DNA of 53,065 nt, from the NCBI GenBank assembly GCA_937890395.1, contig CALACK010000039.1, positions 1-53,065 of the forward strand, read 5' to 3'. The notes beneath the pieces were generated by a model. It was not told the origin of the DNA. It ran no database searches and saw only the letters and a program-made list of their open reading frames with translations. A program made the position numbers and the translations under genes. This DNA comes from an uncultured Acidimicrobiaceae bacterium (lineage in GTDB: Bacteria; Actinomycetota; Acidimicrobiia; Acidimicrobiales; Ilumatobacteraceae). Below are positions 40,706 through 50,642 of this stretch, one piece after another; positions within the stretch are counted from its first letter, which is position 1; every line of letters begins with the position of its first letter.

Positions 40706-42985
40706 TTAACTAAAGCTCGGCGAACTCGTTGCGCTATTTGATACTGCGAGCGGCGCACTTTGATTAGCAACTGACCGCTCACCGTTTTCGATGGCATCAA
40801 GCAAGTGAATTGCAATGTCACCAACTTTTATTTCAGACTCGTCTTTGCCGGCACCTTTGACACCGTCATCGAGCATGATGTAGCAAAACGGACACGCAGT
40901 TGCGACACGAGTGGCCCCGGTAGCGATTGCTTCACGGGCACGCTCATCGTTAACTTTGGTGCCGATATCTTCTTCCATCCACATTCTTGCTCCACCTGCA
41001 CCACAGCACATGCCGTTTGTGCCGTTGCGTGGCATCTCGACAATTTCAATTCCTTTGATTGAGCCCACAACTTTGCGGGGTGCAATGTAAACATCATTGT
41101 GACGACCGAGGTAACACGAGTCGTGATAAGTGATTCGCTCCTCAAGCGTGGCGTTAGATACGTCTAACTTTCCGGATTCGATTAGATCTTCAAGCAACTG
41201 CGAGTGGTGAATTACTTCGTAGTTGCCACCCAATTGCGGATATTCATTTTTTAACGTGTTGAAGCAGTGTGGACACTGAGTAATAATTTTCTTCACTCCC
41301 ATACCGTTAAGCATTTCAACATTTGGCATAGCCAACATTTGAAATAAATATTCGTTTCCGCTGCGGCGCGCACTGTCGCCAGTGCACATTTCGCTTGGGC
41401 CCAGTATCGCCACATCAATGCCTGCTCGCTTTAGCAACTTAGCCATCGACTGCGTGACCTTTTTATTTTTGTCATCAAAGCTGCCAGCGCAACCGACCCA
41501 ATAAAGATATTCATTCGTAAACGGTGCGCCTGGGTCAAGAACCTGAACGTCTAAATCCTTTGCCCACTCGCCACGATCTGTCTGGCTCATACCCCAAGGG
41601 TTTCCCTGGTTCTCCATTGCTCGATAGGCGTTTCCGAGTTGTGCCGGAAAATTGCTTTCCATTAGCGAAAGATATCGACGCATGTCGAGTATCTTGTCAA
41701 GAATTTCGATGTTGACCGGACAAATTTCGTCGCATGCTTTGCAGCTTGTGCAAGACCAAATTTCTTCAGCAGTTATTCGTTCGAATAATAAGTTGGCACC
41801 GACTTTGATTTCGGCATCCGCACTCAATGGTGGTGAAACTTTGCCACCTGGCGCGTGAGCTGCAGTTGCTGCCATTACTTCACCGCTCTTAAGAATAATT
41901 TCGCGTGGATCAAGTGGCTTGCCAGTGGCATGAGCAGGGCAGACACTCGTACAACGGCCACACATTGTGCACGCATCTAGATCAAGTAGTTGCTTCCAAG
42001 TAAATTCTTCAACCACATGTACACCAAATGATTCAAGTGAAGTCTCGGTGAGGTTTGGCATTGCCTTCATCGCGCCCTTTGGTCGTTCGCGATCTTTGAG
42101 ATACATGTTGAGTGGCGAGGTGAACATGTGGCGCAACATTGTGATTGGCAAAATCGCCAAGAAAACAATAAAAGTCAATACGTGCGCAACCCACCAACCT
42201 TGGTGCCAAGTTGTCAGGGTTGAGGCGCTCGAACCATTAACAAGTTGTGCGAGCGGATAACCAACAACGCTCCACTTCTCGTGATCAAGATTTTCGCCGG
42301 CTGCTTGTCCTTGGGCGATACGAAACATTTCAGCACCAAAACCTGTGACACCGATTGCTAACAACACGCCAAGAATCAGCGCGTGTTCTGGTTTTGTTTT
42401 AATCCGAATGCGATACGGGCGTTGCACATACCGGCGCAAGATCGCCCATACGACACCACCAGTGAATACGACACCTGCGACATCTCCGACAAGTGCATAA
42501 CCGCGATAAACGTCGCCATGGAGAAACTTAAGTTGCTCTGGCATCTGATGATCAATTTCTAAAACTGTTGTCACTCCGAGTAAAACTAGGAACCCAAAAT
42601 AAATCATTGAGTGCATTAAGCCAGCAGCGCTATCACGCAAAAGTGTGCGCATATAAACACCAGATCGATAATCAGCAAGGCGTCGTTTGGCATTTTTTGT
42701 TGTTGTCTTGCGTTTGTCTGGTGCACCACGCTCCCAGTTGCGAATGCGGTCAGCAAACCGCAACGATCCCCAAATCAACATCATTGGGATAACCGTGTAG
42801 AACGCAACTCGTAAAGCAGTTGGTATTCCACCAAATACTTCGCGGTGAATAAGAGAAGTGTTTTCCCAACCAGTTAACTGTGGAATAATTCCAGAGATCA
42901 GCGTGAAAGAGCCGATACCAATACCGAAAGCAATAGAAAGTTGGTATGGCTTAAAACGCTTTTTTATAGATGCATCGGTTGTCAT
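40706..42985 (-). CDS. Large membrane Fe-S reductase, NarI-like plus CCG (heterodisulfide-reductase-like) domains
   Basis: A 759-residue protein. The N-terminus has about five membrane segments (FGIGIGSFTLISGIIP, AFYTVIPMMLIWGSLR, SMIYFGFLVLLGVTTVL, HALILGVLLAIGVTGFG, HVLTFIVFLAILPITML) like a NarI cytochrome. Two 4Fe-4S sites follow: CTMCGRCTSVCP at 339 and CTSCKACDEICP at 422. Two CCG domains come last (CPHCFNTLKNEYPQLGG and MCCGAGGARMWMEE). It matches the actinobacterial iron-sulfur reductase linked to electron-transfer-flavoprotein oxidation (Rv0338c type). Likely role: quinone-linked electron transfer; the donor is not shown. Confidence 0.88.
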   Translation of the reverse strand: MTTDASIKKRFKPYQLSIAFGIGIGSFTLISGIIPQLTGWENTSLIHREVFGGIPTALRVAFYTVIPMMLIWGSLRFADRIRNWERGAPDKRKTTTKNAKRRLADYRSGVYMRTLLRDSAAGLMHSMIYFGFLVLLGVTTVLEIDHQMPEQLKFLHGDVYRGYALVGDVAGVVFTGGVVWAILRRYVQRPYRIRIKTKPEHALILGVLLAIGVTGFGAEMFRIAQGQAAGENLDHEKWSVVGYPLAQLVNGSSASTLTTWHQGWWVAHVLTFIVFLAILPITMLRHMFTSPLNMYLKDRERPKGAMKAMPNLTETSLESFGVHVVEEFTWKQLLDLDACTMCGRCTSVCPAHATGKPLDPREIILKSGEVMAATAAHAPGGKVSPPLSADAEIKVGANLLFERITAEEIWSCTSCKACDEICPVNIEILDKILDMRRYLSLMESNFPAQLGNAYRAMENQGNPWGMSQTDRGEWAKDLDVQVLDPGAPFTNEYLYWVGCAGSFDDKNKKVTQSMAKLLKRAGIDVAILGPSEMCTGDSARRSGNEYLFQMLAMPNVEMLNGMGVKKIITQCPHCFNTLKNEYPQLGGNYEVIHHSQLLEDLIESGKLDVSNATLEERITYHDSCYLGRHNDVYIAPRKVVGSIKGIEIVEMPRNGTNGMCCGAGGARMWMEEDIGTKVNDERAREAIATGATRVATACPFCYIMLDDGVKGAGKDESEIKVGDIAIHLLDAIENGERSVANQSAPLAVSNSATSSPSFS

Positions 42986-43035
42986 GATTTAGTTACTTTT
43001 CTTTTGTGAGATTGACGAATCTCAGACTAGTTTTC

Positions 43036-43461
43036 TCAGCCGAAATAAGCGCGATCCAGATCACGAATACGCGTTGCAAGTGCCGCAAAAAGTTTGTGAG
43101 TTAGTGCAGGAACTTTGTCAATTACGCGAAGGAAGTTTCCTCGGCTAATTACAAGTACTTGGCATTCTGTATCGCAAGTGACTGTTGCTGTGCGTGGTCC
43201 ATGATCAAGCAGAGACAACTCGCCAACGACCGAGCCAGTGCTGATTGTGGCGACTTTTTTGCCACTCCGCTTCACTGTGGCTTTGCCGCTCAAAATTATG
43301 AAAGCTTCTTTGCCAGGGTCGCCCTGTTTTGTCAAGATTTCGCCTTTTTCAAGAGTTATGCGATCACCAGCCTTGGCAATTTTTTCTAAATCCTTCGAAG
43401 AGCATGAAGAAAACAATGGGGAATATCGGAGATGTTTTAATGAGTTTTTAAGATCAGCCAT
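43036..43461 (-). CDS. Cyclic-nucleotide-binding (Crp-like) domain protein, no HTH
   Basis: A 141-residue single-domain protein. LFSSCSSKDLEKIAKAGD, EILTKQGDPGKEAFIILSGKATV and VVGELSLLDHGPRTATV form the cNMP beta-barrel; the last is the phosphate-binding cassette with Gly-Glu and Arg. No DNA-binding helix-turn-helix follows, so it is a stand-alone sensor. It lies 50 bases upstream of the Fe-S reductase gene on the same strand. Confidence 0.87.
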   Translation of the reverse strand: MADLKNSLKHLRYSPLFSSCSSKDLEKIAKAGDRITLEKGEILTKQGDPGKEAFIILSGKATVKRSGKKVATISTGSVVGELSLLDHGPRTATVTCDTECQVLVISRGNFLRVIDKVPALTHKLFAALATRIRDLDRAYFG

Positions 43462-43552
43462 GGTTTACATAGTAGATCAATTGAGCAGCACTATTTTCGA
43501 GAATGCCAACAAGCAGATTTTGTTGGTTTTCTAATATCGGTTAGTCGCTCAG

Positions 43553-44332
43553 TTATTGACTAACGCCTTTTGATTGGTCAGCTACGGCCTGCGTGGCTTT
43601 GGCTATTTCGCTTTGGTCACCAAGATATTCAACGTTTTTCATGACCAACGCTGTATCTGAGCGATTGTTTGAAGCCTTCAAAAACTCGTATCGCCGAGGC
43701 ACCCCTGTTGGGACGTTGAATTCAGAAATTTGTTGTGGGTTTAGCTTTTCTAAATACATGACCAATGCTCGAAGAGAATTGCCATGTGCGGTTATCAAAA
43801 TATTTTTGCTATTTTTTAGTTCTGGTGCAATATGGGCCTCAAAGTATGGCACGACGCGGGTAACTACATCTTTTAGACACTCGGATGCCGGAAGTTTCTC
43901 AACTGGAATATTTTTATATTTTAAATCGTGCGTGGGATGTTCTGGGCTTGACATATCTACCGGTGGCGGGGCGGTGTCATAACTGCGTCGCCAAATATTT
44001 GTTTGATCGGCGCCATACTTTGCCGTGGTGGATTTCTTGTCGAGCCCTTGTAGCGCACCATAATGGCGCTCGTTGAGATGCCAATCTTGACAAACTTCAA
44101 CTTTGCTTTGACCGAGTGCGCTTAGCGCAATTCGATTAGTTTCGATGGCTCGAATTAGCATCGAGGTGAATACAAGATCAAATACAATGCCAGCCTTAAG
44201 CAATGTCTCACCTGCCGCTTTCGCTTCTTGTTCGCCCTTTGGCGTGAGAGGCACATCGTGCCATCCGGTAAACAAATTCTGGGCGTTCCATGTGCTTTGG
44301 CCATGCCGCAATAACACCAATATGCCGGTCAT
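43553..44332 (-). CDS. gpmA: 2,3-bisphosphoglycerate-dependent phosphoglycerate mutase
   Basis: A 259-residue mutase. The catalytic LLRHGQSTWNAQNLFTGWHDVPLT starts at residue 7, with the phospho-His in RHG; LNERHYGALQGLDKK supplies the Glu, and ITAHGNSLRALVMYLE supplies the second His. It interconverts 3- and 2-phosphoglycerate in glycolysis. It diverges from ribokinase with only 51 bases between starts. Confidence 0.95.
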   Translation of the reverse strand: MTGILVLLRHGQSTWNAQNLFTGWHDVPLTPKGEQEAKAAGETLLKAGIVFDLVFTSMLIRAIETNRIALSALGQSKVEVCQDWHLNERHYGALQGLDKKSTTAKYGADQTNIWRRSYDTAPPPVDMSSPEHPTHDLKYKNIPVEKLPASECLKDVVTRVVPYFEAHIAPELKNSKNILITAHGNSLRALVMYLEKLNPQQISEFNVPTGVPRRYEFLKASNNRSDTALVMKNVEYLGDQSEIAKATQAVADQSKGVSQ

Positions 44333-44383
44333 TTAAGTCTCACAAGATAAATCGTAGGTGCTCAACATGGCTAATAATAGAGT

Positions 44384-45274
44384 ATGACGATCGACAGTTC
44401 ATTTGATGTAGTTGTAGTTGGGTCAGCAAACTTAGACCTCGTCGCGCGAACACATAGATTGCCAAAACCCGGCGAGACAGTTGCCGGATCAAACTATTTT
44501 GAGTTCTGTGGAGGCAAAGGAGCCAACCAGGCAATCGCTGCCTCGCGTGCTGGCGCGAGAACAGCTTTTATCGGGGCATTGGGCAATGATCATGCCGGCG
44601 AAACTTTGCGGTCCGCATTTAAGAACGACGATGTTGATATTTCTGCAGTGCAGGTCGTAAGCGAACCGACAGGCCGAGCTTTGATCGGCGTCAGTGATGA
44701 TGGTGAAAATTCGATCATCGTTGTACCTGGTGCTAACCACGCAATCACGATTGGCGACATTGAGCGAAATGCGAAAATTATTGCTTCAGCAAAAGTTTTA
44801 CTTTGTCAGTTAGAAGTGCCACTTGAAGTTGTGCAGCGCGCATTTGAACTGGCAGGCAAAAATTCGATCCGAATTTTAAATCCTGCTCCTGCACAGTCAT
44901 TATCTAAAGAACTACTGCAACTCGTTGATGTGATAACTCCAAACGAACATGAAATGAAGTTGCTCGGCGGATCAAACATGTTGCTTAAGCACGGCGTGCA
45001 AACAATTATTGTTACACAAGGCGCTCTGGGCGCTTTGATGATTACCGAGAAGGGCGAAACACAGATTCCGCCTTTCAAAGTTGACCCGGTTGATTCGACG
45101 GGGGCGGGGGATGCATTTTGTGGAATGCTGGCGGCTCGACTGGCAATTGGTGAATCAATGCAAAATGCATTGAGAGCAGCGGTGGTTTCTGGCGCTTTAG
45201 CTACCTTGACTGAAGGTGCAGTGCCATCTTTGCCCTTATGGAGTCTAGTTCTTAGCAAACTTGAGTCTATGTGA
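44384..45274 (+). CDS. rbsK: Ribokinase (PfkB family)
   Basis: A 296-residue sugar kinase. VVVVGSANLDLVARTHRLPKPGETVAG and FCGGKGANQAIAASRAGA form the sugar-binding N-terminus; DSTGAGDAFCGMLAARL near residue 238 has the catalytic Asp. Ribokinases phosphorylate D-ribose at O5. No ribose transporter or regulator is nearby, so another sugar or nucleoside is possible. The last codons overlap the HAIR operator of the dnaK operon. Confidence 0.88.
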   Translation: MTIDSSFDVVVVGSANLDLVARTHRLPKPGETVAGSNYFEFCGGKGANQAIAASRAGARTAFIGALGNDHAGETLRSAFKNDDVDISAVQVVSEPTGRALIGVSDDGENSIIVVPGANHAITIGDIERNAKIIASAKVLLCQLEVPLEVVQRAFELAGKNSIRILNPAPAQSLSKELLQLVDVITPNEHEMKLLGGSNMLLKHGVQTIIVTQGALGALMITEKGETQIPPFKVDPVDSTGAGDAFCGMLAARLAIGESMQNALRAAVVSGALATLTEGAVPSLPLWSLVLSKLESM

Positions 45275-45280
45275 CTCAAG
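45260..45280. promoter_or_regulatory. HAIR operator (HspR-associated inverted repeat)
   Basis: CTTGAGT, seven bases, ACTCAAG: a perfect match to the actinobacterial HAIR consensus CTTGAGT-N7-ACTCAAG. It overlaps the ribokinase stop codon (45272-45274) and lies 116 bases before dnaK. HspR, the last gene of the operon, should bind it with DnaK as co-repressor. Confidence 0.95.
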
Positions 45281-45332
45281 TTATATGCGTCTAAGGTTGT
45301 AAAGACCAAAACTCTGACTTATCGTAATTTCC

Positions 45333-45358
45333 GCTTGCCGAAACCCCCTTCGGCAAGC
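45333..45358 (+). other. 10-bp hairpin in the dnaK leader
   Basis: GCTTGCCGAA (45333-45342) pairs perfectly with TTCGGCAAGC (45349-45358), with an ACCCCC loop. No T run follows, so it is not a classical terminator. It may stabilise the dnaK mRNA, end ribokinase transcripts with a factor, or act in thermal control. Confidence 0.6.
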
Positions 45359-45395
45359 ACTTAACATTTACTTATAAGAGTATGGAGAAAAAACT

Positions 45396-47231
45396 ATGTC
45401 AAAAGCAGTCGGAATCGACCTTGGAACAACCAATTCAGTCGTATCAGTTCTTGAGGCAGGCGAACCAGTCGTAGTCCCAAACTCAGAAGGTTCACGAACA
45501 ACACCTTCAGTTGTTGCATTCACTAAAGCCGGTGAAGTACTAGTTGGAGAGGTTGCTAAACGTCAGGCAATTACCAACCCAGAGCGAACCTTTCGAAGCG
45601 TTAAGAGGCACATCGGTTCGTCTTGGACATCGAGTGACATTGACGGCAAAAAATATACTCCGCAAGAAATTAGCGCACGAATTTTGATGAAGTTAAAGCG
45701 TGATGCCGAGGCATATCTCGGAACATCTGTAACTCAGGCAGTTATTACTGTGCCTGCATATTTTGACGACGCACAACGAACCGCAACAAAAGAGGCTGGT
45801 CAAATAGCTGGTCTTGAAGTTTTGCGAATCATTAATGAGCCAACCGCAGCAGCACTTGCATACGGTCTCGAAAAAGGAAGCGAAGACGAGACGATTCTCG
45901 TATTTGACTTAGGTGGTGGAACCTTTGACGTCAGCGTTCTCGAAATCGGTGACGGAGTTTTTGAAGTCAAGAGCACTCATGGTGATACTCATCTTGGTGG
46001 AGACGATTGGGATCAACGAATAATTGACTGGCTTGTAAAAGAATTTAAGGCTGCTCATGGCGTCGACCTCGGTACTGACCGCATGGCGACACAAAGATTG
46101 AAAGAAGTCGCTGAAAAAGCGAAAATTGAATTGTCACAAGTTCAACAAACGCAGATCAACTTGCCGTTTATCACTGCAACGCCAAGTGGGCCATTGCATT
46201 TGGATGTTTCATTGAGTCGTTCAAAGTTTCAAGAGTTGACGAATGATTTATTAGAGCGTTGTCGTAAGCCATTTGAGCAAGCGATCACTGACGCAGGAAT
46301 CACTAAGGATCAAATTAAGCATGTGATTTTGGTGGGCGGTTCAACGCGAATGCCAGCAGTGCTTGATTTGATTCAGTCAATGACTGGAAAAGAACCAAAC
46401 CGCTCGGTCAACCCTGATGAAGTGGTTGCCGCCGGCGCCGCAATTCAAGCTGGTGTATTACGCGGCGATGTTAAAGATGTGTTGTTGCTTGACGTAACAC
46501 CATTGTCGTTGGGTATTGAAACGAAAGGTGGCGTGATGACAAAACTCATCGAGCGGAACACAACGATTCCAACTCGTCGAACCGAAGTATTTACAACAGC
46601 AGACGATATGCAACCATCAGTTGAAATTCATGTGTTGCAAGGTGAGCGCGAAATGGCAAGTTACAACAAAACACTCGGCAAGTTTCAACTCGTCGATCTT
46701 CCGCCAGCGCCGCGCGGTGTGCCACAAATCGAAGTTACTTTCGACATTGATGCCAACGGCATCGTGCACGTATCAGCCAAAGATCGAGCTACCAGTAAAG
46801 AACAATCAATGACAATCACTGGCCAGTCGTCGCTTTCAAAAGATGACATTAACAAGATGGTCAAAGATGCCGAAGCGCACGTAGAAGAAGATAAGAAGCG
46901 TCGCGAGGAGGCAGAAATCCGTAACAACGCAGATTCCTTGGTTTACCAAACAGAAAAAGTGCTGCGTGAGCAAGGTGAAAAGCTTTCTGAAGAAGAGCGC
47001 TCTGCAGTCGAAGGGCCACTTGCAGATCTGAGGGCGGCGTTAAACGGCAGCGATAACGAGACAATCAAGAGCGCGACAGAAAAACTTATGACTGCCAGCC
47101 AAGCTTTCAGTCAAAAACTTTACGAAGCAGCAGCCCGTGATACGAATGCAGCGGGAACATCTGCTTCCGGGCAGGCGGCAGGCGAAAACGACTCTGACAT
47201 TGTTGACGCTGAAATCGTCGACGAGAAATAA
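45396..47231 (+). CDS. dnaK: Chaperone DnaK (Hsp70)
   Basis: A 611-residue Hsp70. [30 protein letters not shown] is the phosphate-1 loop, [38 protein letters not shown] is phosphate-2, and [14 protein letters not shown] is the adenosine motif. The substrate-binding domain follows [29 protein letters not shown], and the tail ends [11 protein letters not shown]. It is the first gene of dnaK-grpE-dnaJ-hspR under the HAIR site. It refolds proteins and acts as HspR co-repressor. Confidence 0.98.
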   Translation: MSKAVGIDLGTTNSVVSVLEAGEPVVVPNSEGSRTTPSVVAFTKAGEVLVGEVAKRQAITNPERTFRSVKRHIGSSWTSSDIDGKKYTPQEISARILMKLKRDAEAYLGTSVTQAVITVPAYFDDAQRTATKEAGQIAGLEVLRIINEPTAAALAYGLEKGSEDETILVFDLGGGTFDVSVLEIGDGVFEVKSTHGDTHLGGDDWDQRIIDWLVKEFKAAHGVDLGTDRMATQRLKEVAEKAKIELSQVQQTQINLPFITATPSGPLHLDVSLSRSKFQELTNDLLERCRKPFEQAITDAGITKDQIKHVILVGGSTRMPAVLDLIQSMTGKEPNRSVNPDEVVAAGAAIQAGVLRGDVKDVLLLDVTPLSLGIETKGGVMTKLIERNTTIPTRRTEVFTTADDMQPSVEIHVLQGEREMASYNKTLGKFQLVDLPPAPRGVPQIEVTFDIDANGIVHVSAKDRATSKEQSMTITGQSSLSKDDINKMVKDAEAHVEEDKKRREEAEIRNNADSLVYQTEKVLREQGEKLSEEERSAVEGPLADLRAALNGSDNETIKSATEKLMTASQAFSQKLYEAAARDTNAAGTSASGQAAGENDSDIVDAEIVDEK

Positions 47232-47251
47232 TCCCAGAGATCTAAATCATT

Positions 47252-47770
47252 ATGGATGAAGAATTTGCTGATGAAATAGCTGAAGAAATAACCGGGATAC
47301 CCGACCAACAAGAGGTAGCAACGCCCATCGAAGAGTTGAGCATTGAATCTCTTGTTGAGCAACTCACCAAAGAGCGCGATGAATTTAAAGATATGGCTTT
47401 GCGTGTTCAGGCAGAGTTTGAAAATTTTCGCAAGCGATCAGCAGTGCAACAAATTGACGAAGTCGACCGCAATACGGGTCGATTGGTTGAAGGTCTGTTG
47501 GCGGTACTTGATGCCTGTGAGGCGGCTGTAGTTCACGACTTAAATGGTGTTGAGCCAATTTTGAGTTCGCTTTTACTGGCTTTAAACAAGCAAGGCTTAG
47601 AAGTCTTAGAACTACAAGACACAGTGTTTGATCCCAGTCTGGCTGAAGCAGTAGTTCATGAGGCTGCAGATATAGAAAATAGCGAAACGATCGTGACCGA
47701 AGTTTTGCGAACCGGGTATCGCTGGAAAGGCCGCGTATTGCGCGCCGCCATGGTCAAGGTAAAGGGTTAA
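47252..47770 (+). CDS. grpE: Nucleotide exchange factor GrpE
   Basis: A 172-residue DnaK cofactor. A long acidic N-terminal helix ([30 protein letters not shown]) precedes the beta-domain, with [23 protein letters not shown] and [23 protein letters not shown]. It releases ADP from DnaK. It lies 20 bases after dnaK and 16 before dnaJ. Confidence 0.95.
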   Translation: MDEEFADEIAEEITGIPDQQEVATPIEELSIESLVEQLTKERDEFKDMALRVQAEFENFRKRSAVQQIDEVDRNTGRLVEGLLAVLDACEAAVVHDLNGVEPILSSLLLALNKQGLEVLELQDTVFDPSLAEAVVHEAADIENSETIVTEVLRTGYRWKGRVLRAAMVKVKG

Positions 47771-47786
47771 AGCAAGGCGACGTGCG

Positions 47787-48890
47787 ATGACAGCACAACG
47801 AGAATGGTTCGAAAAAGATTACTACGCCGTACTCGGCGTCAATAAAGATTCGCCAGCCAAAGAAATCACAAAGACTTATCGCAAACTTGCGCGCAAATAT
47901 CATCCTGATACGAATCCAAATAACGCGTCTGCTGAAGAAAAATTCAAAGATATCTCTGCGGCTTACGACGTTCTAAGTGATGAATCTCGTCGTCGCGAAT
48001 ATGACGAGGTTCGACGTGCAGGGCCTTCAGCATTTTCTGGACATGGCGGAGCAGGTTCGCAACATTTTGATGCGGGTGGACAAGACATCAGTGACCTGAT
48101 CGGTCAGATGTTTGGTGGTCGTGGGTCTCGTTCACGTGGCGCTACTGGCCCACAACGTGGCAACGATGTTGAGGCTTCGATAACTCTTGAATTCGTAGAT
48201 GCTGTTCGAGGCGTGACGACATCATTGCACTTAACTTCCGAAGTCCAGTGTCAAACTTGTTCTGGTTCGGGCGCTAAACCCGGCACATCTGCCAAACGAT
48301 GCACACAATGTGCTGGTCGCGGAGTTGTCGAAGAAGATCAGGGTCCGTTTGCATTTTCATCAGCGTGCCCAAGATGCAGTGGTCGTGGTTCAACTATTGA
48401 AAACCCATGTCGAAGTTGTAAAGGTATTGGTACCGAAGTTCGCGCTCGAGAAGTAAATGTGCGAATTCCTGCTGGTGTCGACAACGGCCAGCGAATTCGA
48501 CTTAAGGGTCGTGGTGCGCCGGGTCGTAATAATGGATTGGCTGGAGACCTGTTTGTAGTTTGTAATGTTGTCGCACATCATTTGTTTGGTCGCGAAGGCA
48601 AGAATCTGATATTGCGACTTCCAATAAGTTTTACTGAAGCTGTGTTGGGCGCAAATATTGAAGTGCCAACACTTGATGGTGAACCAGTGACTCTGAAATT
48701 GAAACCAGCTACTCAGTCTGGCTCGCGTCACCGAGTCAAAGGCAAAGGTCTTCAAACGGCTGGCGAATCTGGAGATTTAATAGTCACAGTTGAAGTAGTG
48801 GTTCCAAAAGAGTTAACAAAGCAAGAGCGCGCCGCAATTGAAGAACTCGCTCGTGTCAGCAAAGAGTCTGTGCGAAGTCATATTCATTAA
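47787..48890 (+). CDS. dnaJ: Chaperone DnaJ
   Basis: A 367-residue type I J-protein. The J-domain [33 protein letters not shown] contains HPD; a short G/F region follows, then four zinc motifs: [24 protein letters not shown] and CRSCKGIG. The C-terminal client-binding domains follow. It stimulates DnaK ATPase. Confidence 0.96.
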   Translation: MTAQREWFEKDYYAVLGVNKDSPAKEITKTYRKLARKYHPDTNPNNASAEEKFKDISAAYDVLSDESRRREYDEVRRAGPSAFSGHGGAGSQHFDAGGQDISDLIGQMFGGRGSRSRGATGPQRGNDVEASITLEFVDAVRGVTTSLHLTSEVQCQTCSGSGAKPGTSAKRCTQCAGRGVVEEDQGPFAFSSACPRCSGRGSTIENPCRSCKGIGTEVRAREVNVRIPAGVDNGQRIRLKGRGAPGRNNGLAGDLFVVCNVVAHHLFGREGKNLILRLPISFTEAVLGANIEVPTLDGEPVTLKLKPATQSGSRHRVKGKGLQTAGESGDLIVTVEVVVPKELTKQERAAIEELARVSKESVRSHIH

Positions 48891-48913
48891 TGATTTATCA
48901 ATAGAGAGGTGTT

Positions 48914-49303
48914 ATGGATTTTGAAACACAAGCCGTATATGTAATTTCGGTAGCCGCAGAACTGGCTGGCATGCATCCACAAACTTTAAGAATTTATGAG
49001 CGCCGCGGATTGGTGCAACCGGCGCGAACCGCAGGTGGCAAACAGCGGCGATACAGCAATGCAGATATTGCGCAGTTGTTGCGCATCTCTCAACTTGCCG
49101 AGATCGGTATGAACCTTGAAGGTATTCGTCAAGTCATGGCTCTCGAAATTGAGGTAGCTGAACTAAAAAAAGAAGTTAAAACATTGCAACATCAACTTGC
49201 GCAGTCAACTGCCGACACCGCAACTCGCTTCGGGCTGGTGCCTTTACGCCAGTCAGTTACTGTTTTTGGCAGTCGACCAAGCATTTTCAATAAGGACCGT
49301 TGA
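48914..49303 (+). CDS. hspR: Heat-shock repressor HspR (MerR family)
   Basis: A 129-residue MerR-like repressor. VISVAAELAGMHPQTLRIYERRGLVQPARTAGGKQRRYSNADIAQL is the winged helix; EVAELKKEVKTLQHQLA is the dimer coil. The C-terminal tail is FGLVPLRQSVTVFGSRPSIF. HspR binds HAIR sites; a perfect one lies before dnaK. AGAGAGGT precedes the ATG. Confidence 0.95.
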   Translation: MDFETQAVYVISVAAELAGMHPQTLRIYERRGLVQPARTAGGKQRRYSNADIAQLLRISQLAEIGMNLEGIRQVMALEIEVAELKKEVKTLQHQLAQSTADTATRFGLVPLRQSVTVFGSRPSIFNKDR

Positions 49304-49373
49304 GTAAAGCCGAGTAGACTTTTAACACGTCCCTATAAGTTCTAATTAAGGCCTAATTAAGTAGGAGCGTTTG

Positions 49374-50642
49374 ATGCCTGTAACTGTCGTTGTTGGAACC
49401 CAATGGGGTGACGAAGGCAAGGCAAAAGTGATTGACTTACTTGCTGAGTCGCATCAAATCGTCGCTCGTTATCAAGGTGGGCACAACGCAGGCCACACAG
49501 TTGTTGTTGGTGATCAAAAATACGCTTTACAACTAGTCCCAAGTGGTGTGTTCTATGAGCACGTCACACCAGTAATTGGCAATGGTGTTGTCGTAGATAT
49601 GCCGACATTGTTTAACGAAATCGACACACTCGAATCTCGCGGAATTTCTTGCGCACGATTGAAAGTGTCGAGTCTTGCCCATTTAATTTTTCCTTGGCAT
49701 CAGTCGCATGACGCTTTGAGTGAATCTGGTTTGGGTGAAAATAAAATTGGTACAACGCTTAAAGGAATTGGCCCCGCATATGCCGACAAGGCTCGCCGAG
49801 TCGGTATTCGTGTTGGGGATGTGCGAGATCCAAAAAGATTTAAAACTCACGTATACGAACGCGCTGTCGCAGAACAAAAAGTGTTAAGTGCACTCGGCGG
49901 CGAGAAGTTAGAAATTGATGCGATCGTTGCAAAGTTTGTTGATTTGGGTGCGCGTTTGGTGCCTTATGTTTGTGACACGGTTAATTTTTTACACGAATCT
50001 CTAGAACGAAAAGAAAATCTGCTTCTTGAAGGTGCTCAAGCAACATTTTTAGATATTGATCACGGAACATATCCGTTTGTGACGTCATCGAATCCAATTG
50101 CTGGCGGGGCATGTGCTGGTGCCGGACTTGGGCCTCGAGACATAACACGGATTGTTGGCATCGCTAAGGCGTATACAACAAGAGTTGGCAGTGGTCCGTT
50201 TCCATCAGAATTGATTGGAGAGTTGGGCGACAAAGTTGTAGATATCGGCCATGAGTTTGGAACGGTTACAGGTCGTCGTCGTCGACCAGGCTGGTTGGAT
50301 TTGGTGATGTTGCGCCATGCTGTTCGTCTTAATTCGCTAACAGAAATTGCGCTCACAAAACTTGATGTCTTGGACACATTTGAAACTGTTCGAGTATGTG
50401 TGGGCTATGAGTTGAACGGCAAGTCACTTGCGGGTTATCCAGATGACGCACAACTGCTCGGCGAAATTACCGCCAAGTACGTAGATCTTCCAGGCTGGAA
50501 ATCCTCGGTACGTATGATTCGTAGTTATAAAGATCTACCAAAGCAAGCGAGATCATTAATTGAACTTGTTGAACAGCGCTGTGGCGTACCGGTGTCAATT
50601 ATCGGGGTCGGTCCAGAGCGTAATGAATGTGTGGTCCGTTGA
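49374..50642 (+). CDS. purA: Adenylosuccinate synthetase
   Basis: A 422-residue GTP-dependent enzyme that joins IMP and Asp in AMP synthesis. I start at ATG 49374 because AGGAG at 49363-49367 is six bases upstream; a TTG at 49371 adds one residue. VGTQWGDEGKAKVIDLLAE is the catalytic P-loop, where the usual GKGK reads GKAK. GHNAGHTVVVG, LLEGAQATFLDIDHGTYPFVTSSN and VTGRRRRPGWLDLV are conserved. It overlaps purB by one base. Confidence 0.97.
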   Translation: MPVTVVVGTQWGDEGKAKVIDLLAESHQIVARYQGGHNAGHTVVVGDQKYALQLVPSGVFYEHVTPVIGNGVVVDMPTLFNEIDTLESRGISCARLKVSSLAHLIFPWHQSHDALSESGLGENKIGTTLKGIGPAYADKARRVGIRVGDVRDPKRFKTHVYERAVAEQKVLSALGGEKLEIDAIVAKFVDLGARLVPYVCDTVNFLHESLERKENLLLEGAQATFLDIDHGTYPFVTSSNPIAGGACAGAGLGPRDITRIVGIAKAYTTRVGSGPFPSELIGELGDKVVDIGHEFGTVTGRRRRPGWLDLVMLRHAVRLNSLTEIALTKLDVLDTFETVRVCVGYELNGKSLAGYPDDAQLLGEITAKYVDLPGWKSSVRMIRSYKDLPKQARSLIELVEQRCGVPVSIIGVGPERNECVVR

